Source: an uncultured Haloferula sp. (lineage in GTDB: Bacteria; Verrucomicrobiota; Verrucomicrobiae; Verrucomicrobiales; Akkermansiaceae). Taken from it: DNA of 6,473 nucleotides. A program made the translations under genes and the position numbers. The notes under the pieces are model-generated. The model did not search any database and was not told the origin of the DNA. It was given only the letters and a program-made list of their open reading frames with translations. Every line of letters starts with the position of its first letter. Position 1 is the stretch's first letter. This document shows positions 6,110 to 6,473 of the stretch, in pieces. The DNA lies in contig CAMLOZ010000221.1 of NCBI GenBank assembly GCA_946481625.1, positions 1-6,473 on the forward strand, given 5' to 3'.

Positions 6110-6409
6110 TCAATCGCCGCTTTTCGCGGGCGCGGCGGCGGGAGCCGGAGCCGCCGGCGCGGATGGCGCTTCCGCCGGCTTGGCAGCCGCGCTGTCCTGC
6201 TTCGCCCCGTCCTTGTAGGAACTCGAGCGGTAGTCCGTCTGGTAGAAACCCGCGCCCTTGAAAATCAATCCGGCACCCGTCCCGAGCAGGCGCCTCACCT
6301 TCCCGTCGCAATTCTCCTGCGGGCAATCTTCCAGCTTCGCATCGTTCATGCTCTGGAAGACCTCGAAGCGGTGACCGCACTTCTGGCAGACGTAATCGTA
6401 ATTCGGCAT
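6110..6409 (-). CDS. FmdB-type zinc-ribbon protein
   Basis: This 99-residue protein begins MPNYDYVCQKCGHRFEVFQS, the hallmark of the FmdB / CxxC_CxxC_SSSS putative regulatory family. Zinc ligands are probably C8, C11, C29 and C34. The second pair is spaced CPQENC (four residues between) rather than the usual CPxC. Residues 39-58 (RRLLGTGAGLIFKGAGFYQT) continue the family pattern, which ends in a GxGFYxTDYR segment and a Ser run (RSSSYK, 61-66). The last 30 or so residues are a low-complexity Ala/Pro/Lys tail, probably disordered. FmdB was first noted next to formamidase and amidase genes as a putative regulator; the biochemical role of most members is unknown. ATG 6409 is preferred because the family starts MPxYxYxC; an ATG at 6430 in the same frame would add seven residues. 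It is the first of five - strand genes, 43 bases before the membrane-anchored gene. Confidence 0.93.
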   Translation of the reverse strand: MPNYDYVCQKCGHRFEVFQSMNDAKLEDCPQENCDGKVRRLLGTGAGLIFKGAGFYQTDYRSSSYKDGAKQDSAAAKPAEAPSAPAAPAPAAAPAKSGD

Positions 6410-6473
6410 GGCTCTCGGGCCCGCATCCATAGCACGCGCCCGCCCGCATGCAAGCCCCCCGGGACCGCGAGCC

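Noticed and set aside
6426..6453. Promoter-like pair TTGCAT - 16 bases - TATGGA ahead of the FmdB-type gene on the - strand
   Set aside because: Each box matches the consensus at only about three of six positions, too weak to call.
1..6473. Defence system, prophage, IS element, CRISPR array or tRNA
   Set aside because: No transposase, integrase, nuclease-helicase sets, regularly spaced repeats or cloverleaf-forming sequence were found, and the identified genes are mainly housekeeping or envelope genes.

Overview
This window reads as a stretch of chromosome from a GC-rich, Gram-negative-type bacterium. It carries eight complete protein genes and no RNA genes, CRISPR arrays, insertion sequences or phage genes that I can see. 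A Verrucomicrobiota origin (Luteolibacter-like) is my best guess. The guess rests on the high GC content, the mix of housekeeping genes with lineage-type envelope proteins, and the scarcity of clear Shine-Dalgarno sites. It is an inference, not a demonstrated placement.

Layout. Bases 1-121 hold the tail of whatever lies upstream and an 11-bp inverted repeat. On the + strand come a PAQR/hemolysin III-type membrane protein (122-781), then 9 bases later the DNA repair glycosylase Fpg/MutM (791-1609). A hairpin-rich gap of about 200 bases follows, then a small two-helix membrane protein of unknown function (1813-2265). The remaining five genes lie on the - strand and converge on that protein with only 9 bases between stop codons. 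In transcription order they are: an FmdB-type zinc-ribbon protein (6409-6110), a membrane-anchored unknown protein (6066-5335), a secreted or periplasmic unknown protein (5328-3832), the glycine cleavage T protein gcvT (3761-2667) and the glycine cleavage H protein gcvH (2652-2275).

How the genes work together. GcvT and GcvH are two parts of the glycine cleavage system. GcvH carries the lipoyl arm, and GcvT moves the aminomethyl carbon to tetrahydrofolate. GcvP and Lpd are not in the window. The two unknown envelope genes at 6066-3832 are 6 bases apart and probably act together at the cell envelope. The larger one looks like a secreted gluzincin-fold protein whose zinc-binding HExxH motif has decayed (AALTM), while the downstream WLxEGL segment remains. 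That possible pseudo-protease and its membrane-anchored partner are the most interesting unexplained part of the window. Most other content is ordinary housekeeping; I see no strong evidence of a new defence or mobile system.
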